Source: Splendidivirga corallicola (GTDB taxonomy: Bacteria > Bacteroidota > Bacteroidia > Cytophagales > Cyclobacteriaceae). Taken from it: a stretch of 64,000 nt of DNA. Under the pieces are notes generated by a model. The model made no database searches. It saw only the letters and a program-made list of their open reading frames with translations, and was not told where the DNA came from. Location: the NCBI GenBank assembly GCA_030442035.1, contig JAUJEA010000004.1, positions 124,001 through 188,000 on the forward strand, read 5' to 3'. Each line of letters starts with the position of its first letter. The stretch's first letter is position 1. Shown here piece by piece: positions 46,614-54,888 of the stretch. The position numbers and the translations under genes are program-made.

Positions 46614-47726
46614 ATGGATTACAGAGGTTATAAGCTTTTGGATTTTTTGATGGACGAGGATTTTCAGCAATGGGTTTTGTTTCCAACCCAAACGTCCGAT
46701 GTTTTTTGGGATAAGGTGATCCGAAAAGATCCTGATAAGAAAGTCATTATCGATCAGGCCAAAGCAATCTTAGGCAGCATTGATTACAAAAAAACAGGAA
46801 TAAGTGAATTGGATAAGAAAAGCATCCTGACTGATGTTCAGGCTAGAATCAATGCTGAAAGATTAAAGGAAAAACCTGTTGCTTCTAACAAGTATGTTGC
46901 TTCGGAGGTAAATGAAGACAATAATCTCTCTGCGGTTCAGAGATTAGCACGAAAAAAAGAAAGAGCCAGATTCCTTCGTGGAATTGCAGCTACCCTAATT
47001 GGTATGGTGATCGTAGCAAGCGCTCTTTATTTCTCAGGCTCTCAGTCACAGGAAACAGAGACAATAGCTGTTGAATATTTGGAGAAATCCAGCTTGAAAG
47101 GCGAAAAATCCAATATTAAGCTATCTGACGGGACTAAGATCAAATTAAATTCTAACAGTAAGCTGATAATTCCTAAACAATTTTCGGATCATGAAAGAAA
47201 GATCGAGTTAATTGGGGAAGCCTATTTTGAAGTCAGTAAAGATGCTTCAAGACCTTTCATCATCACATCCAATGATATTAAAACAGTCGTGTTAGGCACA
47301 AGCTTTAATGTCAGGGCTTATCCTTCGGAAAATACGATACAGGTTGCTGTCGCAGAAGGCAAAGTGTCAGTTGAAAAAATAACCGAGGAGCTCACTGTTG
47401 ATCAGGACCCTATTCTTTTATCACCGAATGAAATGGCGGTTTATTCCAAAGAAACTCATATTGCCAATAAGGAGCTTTTTGAACCTATAGAGGTATTTGC
47501 CTGGAAAGACGGTATTCTTTATTTCAAAGATGCTGATATATATGAAGCCATTGAAAAGCTTGAACAATGGTATGGAGTCACTTTTATCATCAAAACCCAA
47601 CTGAATGAAGACAAGGACTTAAGCGGATCTTTCAAGAATAGATCATTGGAAGCCGTTCTTGATGGATTGAGTTATGTATTTGGCTTCGATTTCAAAATAG
47701 ACGGTAAAGTTGTTACACTTAAATAA
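46614..47726 (+). CDS. FecR-family anti-sigma factor with DUF4974 domain (cassette 4)
   Basis: A 370-residue inner-membrane protein, the longest FecR here because of an extended cytoplasmic part (about 1-120, DEDFQQWVLFPTQTSDVFW). Membrane helix about 124-145 (GIAATLIGMVIVASALYF). FecR domain: LSDGTKIKLNSNSKLIIP, GEAYFEVSKD, LGTSFNVRAYP, VAVAEGKVSVEK. C-terminal STN-like domain: LEQWYGVTFIIKT, LSGSFKNRSLEAVLDGLSYV. The longer N-terminal region goes together with the different sigma branch of this cassette. Confidence 0.92.
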   Translation: MDYRGYKLLDFLMDEDFQQWVLFPTQTSDVFWDKVIRKDPDKKVIIDQAKAILGSIDYKKTGISELDKKSILTDVQARINAERLKEKPVASNKYVASEVNEDNNLSAVQRLARKKERARFLRGIAATLIGMVIVASALYFSGSQSQETETIAVEYLEKSSLKGEKSNIKLSDGTKIKLNSNSKLIIPKQFSDHERKIELIGEAYFEVSKDASRPFIITSNDIKTVVLGTSFNVRAYPSENTIQVAVAEGKVSVEKITEELTVDQDPILLSPNEMAVYSKETHIANKELFEPIEVFAWKDGILYFKDADIYEAIEKLEQWYGVTFIIKTQLNEDKDLSGSFKNRSLEAVLDGLSYVFGFDFKIDGKVVTLK

Positions 47727-47777
47727 TATAAATATGAAGTATATAAATACAAGCTAAAAAATTCATGTTGAAAAAAA

Positions 47778-47828
47778 CCTCGTGCCGCCGGACATACATT
47801 TGGCAATGGTTTACCGGCAGACATGAGG
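47778..47828 (+). promoter_or_regulatory. Leader hairpin upstream of susC (cassette 4)
   Basis: CCTCGTGCCGCCGG at 47778-47791 pairs, with one bulge and mismatches, with CCGGCAGACATGAGG at 47814-47828. It is the most GC-rich hairpin in the window and lies 42 bases before the preferred receptor start at 47871. Confidence 0.5.
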
Positions 47829-47870
47829 CTCACGTTCTTGATAAATTTTTCACCAAAAACGATTAAAGTT

Positions 47871-50800
47871 ATGACATTAAAATTACTTAAAAAAGTTTTA
47901 ATTATGTCCAAATACGCGATTTTTGGCATATTCTTACAATGCATCTTTTATTCTTTTGTACTGGCAGGAAACAGCACTGCACAAAAAATTAGTGTCCATG
48001 ATATTCATATAATCATCGAACTAAATAATGTCAGTATAGAAAGTGCATTGAAAAAGATTGAGATGCTCACGGATTTTGAATTCGTTTACAAGAAGAACTC
48101 AATCGATCCGGAAAAGAGACTCAATGTGGAAAAGACAAAAATATCCATAGGGGATATGTTGCGTGATATTTCCAGGGAATCAGGTTTGCAGTTTAAACGT
48201 GTTAATGAAACCATTTTTGTTCGTGCAAGGGAGATAAATGAAGAAGCATTGATAGAACAGGATATTCATAATCTCAGTGAAGATGATAAAGATATATCAG
48301 GTAAAGTAACTGATGACAACGGAGAAGAACTTCCTGGAGTAAATGTTCTGGTAAAGGGTACAAACGTAGGAACCATAACAGATTCTAATGGTAATTACAA
48401 ATTAATTGTACCTGATGGTGCCACGACGCTTGTGTTTTCCTATGTTGGATATATTTCTGAGGAAATAGAAATAGGCGACAGATCCACAATTGACATAAAC
48501 TTAACCCCGGATATTTCTACCCTTTCGGAAGTAGTGGTGATTGGTTATGGTACCCAGAAAAAAGTAAATCTTACAGGAGCTGTTGGAACCGTTAGTTCTG
48601 AAGAGATTCAAGCCAGGCCGGTTACTAATGTTCAGGAATTACTTCAAGGGAAAACTCCGGGACTTAATATTACCAATGGCTCCGGTGCTCCGGGAAGTGG
48701 AGCGAACATAAACATAAGAGGTACTTCAACAATTGGCGGTAGTTCAGGCGTACTAGTAATCATTGATGGTGTACCCGGGAATATATATACACTTAATCCT
48801 AATGATATAGAATCTGTTTCAGTATTAAAAGATGCTGCTTCCTCAGCAATTTATGGTTCACGTGCAGCAAATGGAGTATTACTTATAACCACAAAGGAAG
48901 GAAATAAAGATAAAGGATTGCAAGTATCCTGGACAGCTAATATTGGTATACAGAATCCTTTACATTTTATTGACTATGTCGGGGCTGAGGACTTTATGAC
49001 CCTTTTTAATCAGGCGAGGGTTAATGAAGGAGCCAGCCCCGAATATACCGATCAGGACTTTGCCAATGTTAGAAATGGTACGATCCCTGATCATATTTGG
49101 TATGAGGAAATATTTGAGAAAAATCAGGTGATCAGCACCAATCATTTATCACTTTCCGGCAACACTGATAAGTTCAGGTACAATTTCTCGACTTCCTATG
49201 ATACCCAATCAGGTACTTTGCAAAAGAATGATTACAAAAGGTTTGTTATAAGACCTGATTTAACTTTTAATGTGACTGATTGGTTATCATTTCGTGCCAA
49301 TGTACAATATACCCAGACGAAGATCAATGAGCCTCAAAGCGGTTTTGGCGGTCTGGATGCAGCCCGAAGAATAGCACCTATTATTCCAATTTATAATGAA
49401 GATGGGACACATTTTGGCCCTGGTGGTGTTCCTGGCGGGAATCCTATAGCAGTTATAGAACAGGGAGGTTTGAATACTGATTTATTCAAGGAAGCATTGG
49501 CAATTTTTACTGCGAATATTACACCTCTGGAAAATTGGAATATCCGGCCAATGTATTCTGTAAGAACTTCCGAATTGTATGAAGATAATTTTCAGAAACC
49601 AATAAGACTTAACAATACGGATGGTACGCTATACAGCCAAGATCCTCTTTCTAACCTAACCTTGTATAATGGCTTCCGCAATTTTCAATCAACCATCTTG
49701 CAGCTTACGACTGACTATTCCATCACATTGCATGAAGCACACAATTTCAACTTCCTTGCTGGGTATTCTCAGGAGAAAAATGAAGATCGTAGTTTCTGGG
49801 CCTCAAGAAAGGAGCCAGGATTCGAGAATATTTACGTCCTGGATATCGGAGCAGGTATCAAGGATAATGGTGGAACAGCTGGTCATGATGCCATTCGGTC
49901 TTTATTCGGTAGAGTTGCCTATAATTACGATGGTAAGTACTTGTTCGAAGCCAATGTAAGATCTGATGGTTCATCCAGGTTCAGTGAAGGGTTCAGAACC
50001 GGAGTATTCCCATCATTTTCAGCTGGATGGAATATATACAAGGAAAGCTTCTTTGCGAATAGCATTCCTTTCATATCAAACTTGAAATTACGTGCTTCAT
50101 GGGGGATTTTGGGTGATGCTGCAAAAGTGGGAAGATATGAAACAAGAAATATTTTGAGTTATTCTCCTAAAGCCTATGCGTTTAACGGTGTCATAGTGCC
50201 GGGAGCATTTAGTAATTCTTCTTTTGATCCGGAAATAACCTGGGAAAAAGCTATTATGACTAACATCGGTCTTGATCTTGGATTGTTTGAAGATAAGCTG
50301 AATTTCACGTTTGAATATTTTACAAACAAAAGGCAGGATATATTATTTAACGACCCTAATGTTCCTTTTGAATATGGACTGGGAGCTCCAATCATCAATG
50401 GTTTGGAATTGGTTAACAGGGGAGTTGAAGGATTGGTTTCATTCAGACATAAGTTTGCAAATGACCTGGAATTTGGAGCTGACTTCAATGCGGCTTATTC
50501 AGCCAATGAAGTTACAGATCTGAAGGATGGTCCTGACTTTTTCCTGGAAGGTAATGGAGGACGCCTTTATACGGAATTAGGAAGCCGATATCGAGCCTTC
50601 TATGGATTGGAAGCACTTGGTTTGTTCCAAAGTACTGAGGATGTGGATGGCCATGCATTCCAGGCAAATGTACAACCCGGAAATATCAAATACAGAGATC
50701 AAAACGATGATGGTGTCATTGACGGTGATGACCGCGTGGTATTGAACGATAAATTCCCCGTACGTTACGGGTTTAATTTGAACCTGGGTTACAAGGGTTT

Positions 50801-51209
50801 TGATTTGACAGCCAATTTTTATGGGGTCACCAATAATGTGAGGTACATTCAAAGTTATGAAGGATGGGCATTTTTCCTGGCTAATAATGCACGACCAATG
50901 CATTTGGATAGTTGGACCGAAGATAATCCTGGTGCGTCATTTCCCCGAATTACAACCAGCACCATTGCAAACGATACGGAGGTATCAAGTTTCTGGCTAA
51001 GAAAAGCGAATTACTTTAAAATTCAGGGAATTCAATTGGGATATAACCTCCCGCTCGATCTGATTCAAAGGATTAAGATTGATTATGCAAGAGTGTATCT
51101 AAGTGGACAGAACCTGGCACTTTGGACTAATTATGATGGATTTGACCCTGAGGGTGGTCATTATCCCTTACCTAGAACATTCACTTTAGGTTTACAACTT
51201 AAATTTTAG
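47871..51209 (+). CDS. SusC/RagA-family TonB-dependent receptor with STN domain (cassette 4)
   Basis: The frame opens at 47823, but the upstream ATG lies inside the leader hairpin and the ATG at 47871 aligns with the start of the cassette 2 receptor, giving 1112 residues. Order: signal peptide ending near NSTAQK, STN domain (ending GLQFKRVNETIFVRA), CarboxypepD_reg-like domain (SGKVTDDNGEELPGVNVLVKG), SusC signature GYGTQKK at 225-231, plug (VIIDGVPGNIYTLNPNDIESV, SSAIYGSRAANGVL) and barrel ending LGLQLKF. It is the transducing transporter of cassette 4, with SusD 5 bases downstream. Confidence 0.95.
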   Translation: MTLKLLKKVLIMSKYAIFGIFLQCIFYSFVLAGNSTAQKISVHDIHIIIELNNVSIESALKKIEMLTDFEFVYKKNSIDPEKRLNVEKTKISIGDMLRDISRESGLQFKRVNETIFVRAREINEEALIEQDIHNLSEDDKDISGKVTDDNGEELPGVNVLVKGTNVGTITDSNGNYKLIVPDGATTLVFSYVGYISEEIEIGDRSTIDINLTPDISTLSEVVVIGYGTQKKVNLTGAVGTVSSEEIQARPVTNVQELLQGKTPGLNITNGSGAPGSGANINIRGTSTIGGSSGVLVIIDGVPGNIYTLNPNDIESVSVLKDAASSAIYGSRAANGVLLITTKEGNKDKGLQVSWTANIGIQNPLHFIDYVGAEDFMTLFNQARVNEGASPEYTDQDFANVRNGTIPDHIWYEEIFEKNQVISTNHLSLSGNTDKFRYNFSTSYDTQSGTLQKNDYKRFVIRPDLTFNVTDWLSFRANVQYTQTKINEPQSGFGGLDAARRIAPIIPIYNEDGTHFGPGGVPGGNPIAVIEQGGLNTDLFKEALAIFTANITPLENWNIRPMYSVRTSELYEDNFQKPIRLNNTDGTLYSQDPLSNLTLYNGFRNFQSTILQLTTDYSITLHEAHNFNFLAGYSQEKNEDRSFWASRKEPGFENIYVLDIGAGIKDNGGTAGHDAIRSLFGRVAYNYDGKYLFEANVRSDGSSRFSEGFRTGVFPSFSAGWNIYKESFFANSIPFISNLKLRASWGILGDAAKVGRYETRNILSYSPKAYAFNGVIVPGAFSNSSFDPEITWEKAIMTNIGLDLGLFEDKLNFTFEYFTNKRQDILFNDPNVPFEYGLGAPIINGLELVNRGVEGLVSFRHKFANDLEFGADFNAAYSANEVTDLKDGPDFFLEGNGGRLYTELGSRYRAFYGLEALGLFQSTEDVDGHAFQANVQPGNIKYRDQNDDGVIDGDDRVVLNDKFPVRYGFNLNLGYKGFDLTANFYGVTNNVRYIQSYEGWAFFLANNARPMHLDSWTEDNPGASFPRITTSTIANDTEVSSFWLRKANYFKIQGIQLGYNLPLDLIQRIKIDYARVYLSGQNLALWTNYDGFDPEGGHYPLPRTFTLGLQLKF

Positions 51210-51214
51210 CTAAG

Positions 51215-52900
51215 ATGAAAAATAAATATATACTAGTATTAGGTTTGATAACCTTATTGAGTTGCTCGGAAGATTTTCTTGATCGTGTACCATTACATGC
51301 ACCTTCGGAAACTACTTTCTGGCAATCAGAGCTTGATGCAGAGATAGCGGTGAACCAACTTTATGACTATTTACCAAATGCAAGGAGATGGTGGACAGAA
51401 TGTTACAGCGATAATGCGATCATGACCAATGCCTGGGGCGAAAGAGGTTTGGGGCAGATCAAGCAAGGGTCTTTATCCCCGACCACAGGGCATATCCAGC
51501 CGGATTATTTTTGGTCTGAATGGAAGTATCAGGATATACGAAGGATTTTGAACTATCTGGCAAATCTTGAGACAATTGAATTCGAGAATGAGGACAATGC
51601 CAGGAATTTCGAAGGACAAGCAAGATTTATTCTGGCAATGAAATACTTTCGAATGTCGCGTTACTGGGGCGATTTACCCTTGGTAACAGAGCCTATTACG
51701 CTTGAGGCTTCAAGGGAGTTGACCAGGAGTTCACAAAAGGAGGTATTTGAGTTTATCCTTGAAAACGTGAATACGGCAGTCGCCTTTTTACCGGATACAG
51801 ATGATAAAACGGGGCGTATAACTCAGGATGCCGCATTGATGCTTAAAGCTGAAGTTCTGATGTGGATGGCTTCCATGGATCAATATCATAGCCGAAGCAT
51901 TAGCGATATTTCAGCGGATCAGTTATGGAGGCAGGCAGCCAATGCACTTGGGACCCTGATACAAAAAAACCGATATGAACTTAGCCCTGATCTCACAGAT
52001 GTCTTTCTATCTAAAACTAATAATGCACGAAGTGAGGCAATTTTAGCACGTCAGTATGTAGAGGAAGAGATTACAAACTTTATCGATATTTTGGGCTTGC
52101 CAGGTGGTGTTGGTCTTAGAGGTGGTGGATGGGCCAGCTTTAGTGCTCCACGTAATTTGGTAGATACCTATGAATGTATTGATGGTTTATCAATTCAGGA
52201 ATCCCCATTGTATGATATAACAGATCCCTGGGCAAATAGAGATAAAAGGTTGCTCGAATGGTTTTTACTTCCGGGAAAAGATGTTTTAAGAGTTACCCCG
52301 GCAGGACAAGAATTTATATTCTCACCGTTTGAATCTCATCCTGAGATCGGTAATCCTGAAGCCATTGGAGGTGAAGGTGGCGGAGGCCGAAGTGGCTACT
52401 GGTGTATTAAACATGTGGATTTGGAAGCCACCCATGTATGGGGCTGGACCAACTGGATTATTTACCGATATGCAGATGCACTTTTACTTTATGCAGAAGC
52501 ATTGAATGAAACTGCGCCAGGCAATGATTCCATTTCCTGGGCTATGGATCAGGTTCGTGCAAGAGCTGGCTTACCGAGTGTAAATCCATTGCAGGGTAAT
52601 CAGGTTGACATGAGAGCCAAAATTTGGCATGAAAGGAGAGTAGAGATGGTTAGCGAAGAAAAGCGGTATTTTGATCTTCTTCGATGGAAAGAAGCTGAAA
52701 ACGCAATGAACCCCTCAGCCGGAGTATTGTTTGGAATCAATGAGTCTTTTGACGACTATTTGAACAGGCCGGGAGACTGGACAGCTACCAAGGTAGTTGC
52801 AGAGCCAATTATGTTTGATGCCTCAAGAGGTTATCTATGGCCGGTTCCACAAGGAGTGATAGATAAGAATCCGAAAATATCTCAAAACCCTGGCTGGTAA
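51215..52900 (+). CDS. SusD/RagB-family glycan-binding lipoprotein (cassette 4)
   Basis: A 561-residue lipoprotein (LLSC lipobox, C17). Family hallmarks: SEDFLDRVPLHAPSETTFWQ, GQARFILAMKYFRMSRYWGD, YRYADALLLYAEALNETAPG, HERRVEMVSEEKRYFDLLRW and YLWPVPQGVIDKNPKISQNPGW. A glycine-rich loop (GGEGGGGRSG) near residues 387-396 precedes the C-terminal signature. It starts 5 bases after the SusC stop and is followed by a perfect hairpin. Confidence 0.95.
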   Translation: MKNKYILVLGLITLLSCSEDFLDRVPLHAPSETTFWQSELDAEIAVNQLYDYLPNARRWWTECYSDNAIMTNAWGERGLGQIKQGSLSPTTGHIQPDYFWSEWKYQDIRRILNYLANLETIEFENEDNARNFEGQARFILAMKYFRMSRYWGDLPLVTEPITLEASRELTRSSQKEVFEFILENVNTAVAFLPDTDDKTGRITQDAALMLKAEVLMWMASMDQYHSRSISDISADQLWRQAANALGTLIQKNRYELSPDLTDVFLSKTNNARSEAILARQYVEEEITNFIDILGLPGGVGLRGGGWASFSAPRNLVDTYECIDGLSIQESPLYDITDPWANRDKRLLEWFLLPGKDVLRVTPAGQEFIFSPFESHPEIGNPEAIGGEGGGGRSGYWCIKHVDLEATHVWGWTNWIIYRYADALLLYAEALNETAPGNDSISWAMDQVRARAGLPSVNPLQGNQVDMRAKIWHERRVEMVSEEKRYFDLLRWKEAENAMNPSAGVLFGINESFDDYLNRPGDWTATKVVAEPIMFDASRGYLWPVPQGVIDKNPKISQNPGW

Positions 52901-52920
52901 GCCTTGATCGAATCAAAAAC

Positions 52921-52948
52921 TCACCAGGTGAAACTACTCACCTGGTGA
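52921..52948 (+). terminator. Perfect hairpin after SusD (cassette 4)
   Basis: TCACCAGGTGA at 52921-52931 pairs perfectly with TCACCTGGTGA at 52938-52948 across 6 bases, 20 bases after the SusD stop. The following T content is modest, so partial termination or mRNA 3'-end protection is likely. Confidence 0.65.
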
Positions 52949-52996
52949 TGTTTATGAAGTGTTTACAATGAGGTTTGATTTTGAATGTATCTTGGA

Positions 52997-54808
52997 ATGA
53001 AATATACCCAGGCTTTTCTATTTAGTATTTTTCAGATCTGTATTTATGTCCTTTTCATTAACAAGGGATATAGTCAACAATTTGAGCTAGTAGGTACATT
53101 CCCGGAACAAAGTCAACTAATAAAATCGAATGGAGTGGCGGTGGCTGATTATGATAAGGACGGAGATCTTGATCTTTTTATAGTTGCCTTCGATTCTTTC
53201 GATAAAGATGATAAAAGTACGTGGAATAGGTTGCTGAAAAATGAAAGAGGCACATTCCTGGATTTTACAGTTTCTGCAGGCTTTACACAACAATTCCGAA
53301 AATCCGGTGGAGGTATTAATGGTATCAAGCTAGGAGCGAGTTGGGGCGATTATGATAATGATGGATATCCGGATCTTTTTCTTTCAAATTTTGGGAGAGA
53401 CGAGTTATGGCATAACAATGGAGATGGAACTTTCTCCAATGTAACCTTCGAAACAGGTGTCAGAGGTTGTATTGATTGCTATAGTGTAAATGGTCTTTGG
53501 CTGGATTACGATAAGGATGGGGATTTGGATTTATATGTTAGCGATTGGTTAAAAGCAAATCGAATGTATGAAAATGACGGGGAAGGGGCCTTCAAAGATG
53601 TAACCGAAAAAAGTGGTTTGGGCGATACAGGAAATACCTGGACAAGTCTGGCGATCGATGTAAACAATGATAACTATCAGGACATTTACGTAATCAACGA
53701 TTTTGGCCATAATTTTTTCTACTTGAATCAGGGAGACGGAACATTTGTGGAAATGACCAAAGAATTTGGATTGGAAGATCATGGAGAAGGGATGGGCGGA
53801 GCGATTTGTGATTACAACAATGACGGGTTGTTCGATATATACCTGACTAACATCTTTGCCCTACAACCGAATCCATTCTTTGTAAGAAACGACAATGGAA
53901 CCTTTGATGACAAAGCCAAAGAACTCGGAATTGATAGTGCTGGTTGGGCATGGGGAACAAGGTTTTTTGATGCGGACCATGATATGGATGAAGATATGTA
54001 TGTAGTTACCGGCAACGAACTAAGCGGAACAGAAGACCTCAATATGTTTTTTGAATTTGAAAATGAAAGATTCAATGATATGTCCTCAGTTTTGGGAGTA
54101 GATAATAATCTGGATGCAAGAGGGCTGGAAGTATTTGACTATGATAACGACGGCGATTTAGATATGCTGGTGTCAAATTGGAATGGCCATTTATTGTTAT
54201 ACAAGAATCAATCAACAGTGGTTAATCGAGACAAAAAGCATTGGATAAAGATAGAACTGGAAGGCACTTCCAGTAATCGTGATGCGCTGGGTGCGATTGT
54301 AAAAGTGAGATCCGGAGGACGGTACCAATACAGATTAAATGATGGGGCTAATTTCTTAGGACATAGTATTAAGCCTTTACATTTCGGACTGGGTTCTAAT
54401 AATATGGTTGATGAGATAATGATAACATGGCCAAATGGTATTTTAGAAACAATCAATAATGTCCCCGCAAATCAGACTATTAAAATAACAGAAGAAGAGG
54501 GAATCATAACAGCATTATCTGAAAACGAATTAATTACTAATAATTCATTTCGACTAATAAATAAGTATCCCAATCCATTTGATACCAAAACCAGCTTTGA
54601 ATTATATATACCGGAGCAGGGAACACTGGATTGGTATATTTATAAAGTATCCGGAGAATTACTGATTCACGAAGAAATTCCCATGGAAAGATCCGGCATT
54701 CTCAAGCTCACCGGTCCGGATAAGTTGAATAATTCAAAGCCAGGACTTTACCTGTTCAGAATGGAATTGGGGGATGAAGCTATTCGAGGCACAATAGTTA
54801 AAGAATGA
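52997..54808 (+). CDS. FG-GAP/VCBS repeat protein with ASPIC-UnbV domain and T9SS sorting tail
   Basis: About 603 residues from the ATG at 52997 (MKYTQAFLFSIF, a good signal peptide ending GYSQQ); another ATG four codons upstream at 52985 is possible. It contains FG-GAP loops (DYDKDGDLDLFIVA, DYDNDGYPDLFLSNFG, DYDKDGDLDLYVSD, DYNNDGLFDIYLTN, DYDNDGDLDMLVSN), an ASPIC/UnbV domain (ALGAIVKVRSGG, SIKPLHFGLGSNN, EIMITWPNG) and a C-terminal T9SS type A sorting domain (KYPNPFDTKTSFELYIPEQG). It is the counterpart of the gene at 12041 and should be surface-exposed or released. It precedes the haloperoxidase-like gene, which also has a sorting tail. Confidence 0.88.
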   Translation: MKYTQAFLFSIFQICIYVLFINKGYSQQFELVGTFPEQSQLIKSNGVAVADYDKDGDLDLFIVAFDSFDKDDKSTWNRLLKNERGTFLDFTVSAGFTQQFRKSGGGINGIKLGASWGDYDNDGYPDLFLSNFGRDELWHNNGDGTFSNVTFETGVRGCIDCYSVNGLWLDYDKDGDLDLYVSDWLKANRMYENDGEGAFKDVTEKSGLGDTGNTWTSLAIDVNNDNYQDIYVINDFGHNFFYLNQGDGTFVEMTKEFGLEDHGEGMGGAICDYNNDGLFDIYLTNIFALQPNPFFVRNDNGTFDDKAKELGIDSAGWAWGTRFFDADHDMDEDMYVVTGNELSGTEDLNMFFEFENERFNDMSSVLGVDNNLDARGLEVFDYDNDGDLDMLVSNWNGHLLLYKNQSTVVNRDKKHWIKIELEGTSSNRDALGAIVKVRSGGRYQYRLNDGANFLGHSIKPLHFGLGSNNMVDEIMITWPNGILETINNVPANQTIKITEEEGIITALSENELITNNSFRLINKYPNPFDTKTSFELYIPEQGTLDWYIYKVSGELLIHEEIPMERSGILKLTGPDKLNNSKPGLYLFRMELGDEAIRGTIVKE

Positions 54809-54888
54809 CTTTTAAATTGTTCATTAACAGTAAAAGTATACCTCAATCAAATACTTCTGGTCCATGTTAAAAATATGAGTTAAAAAAT

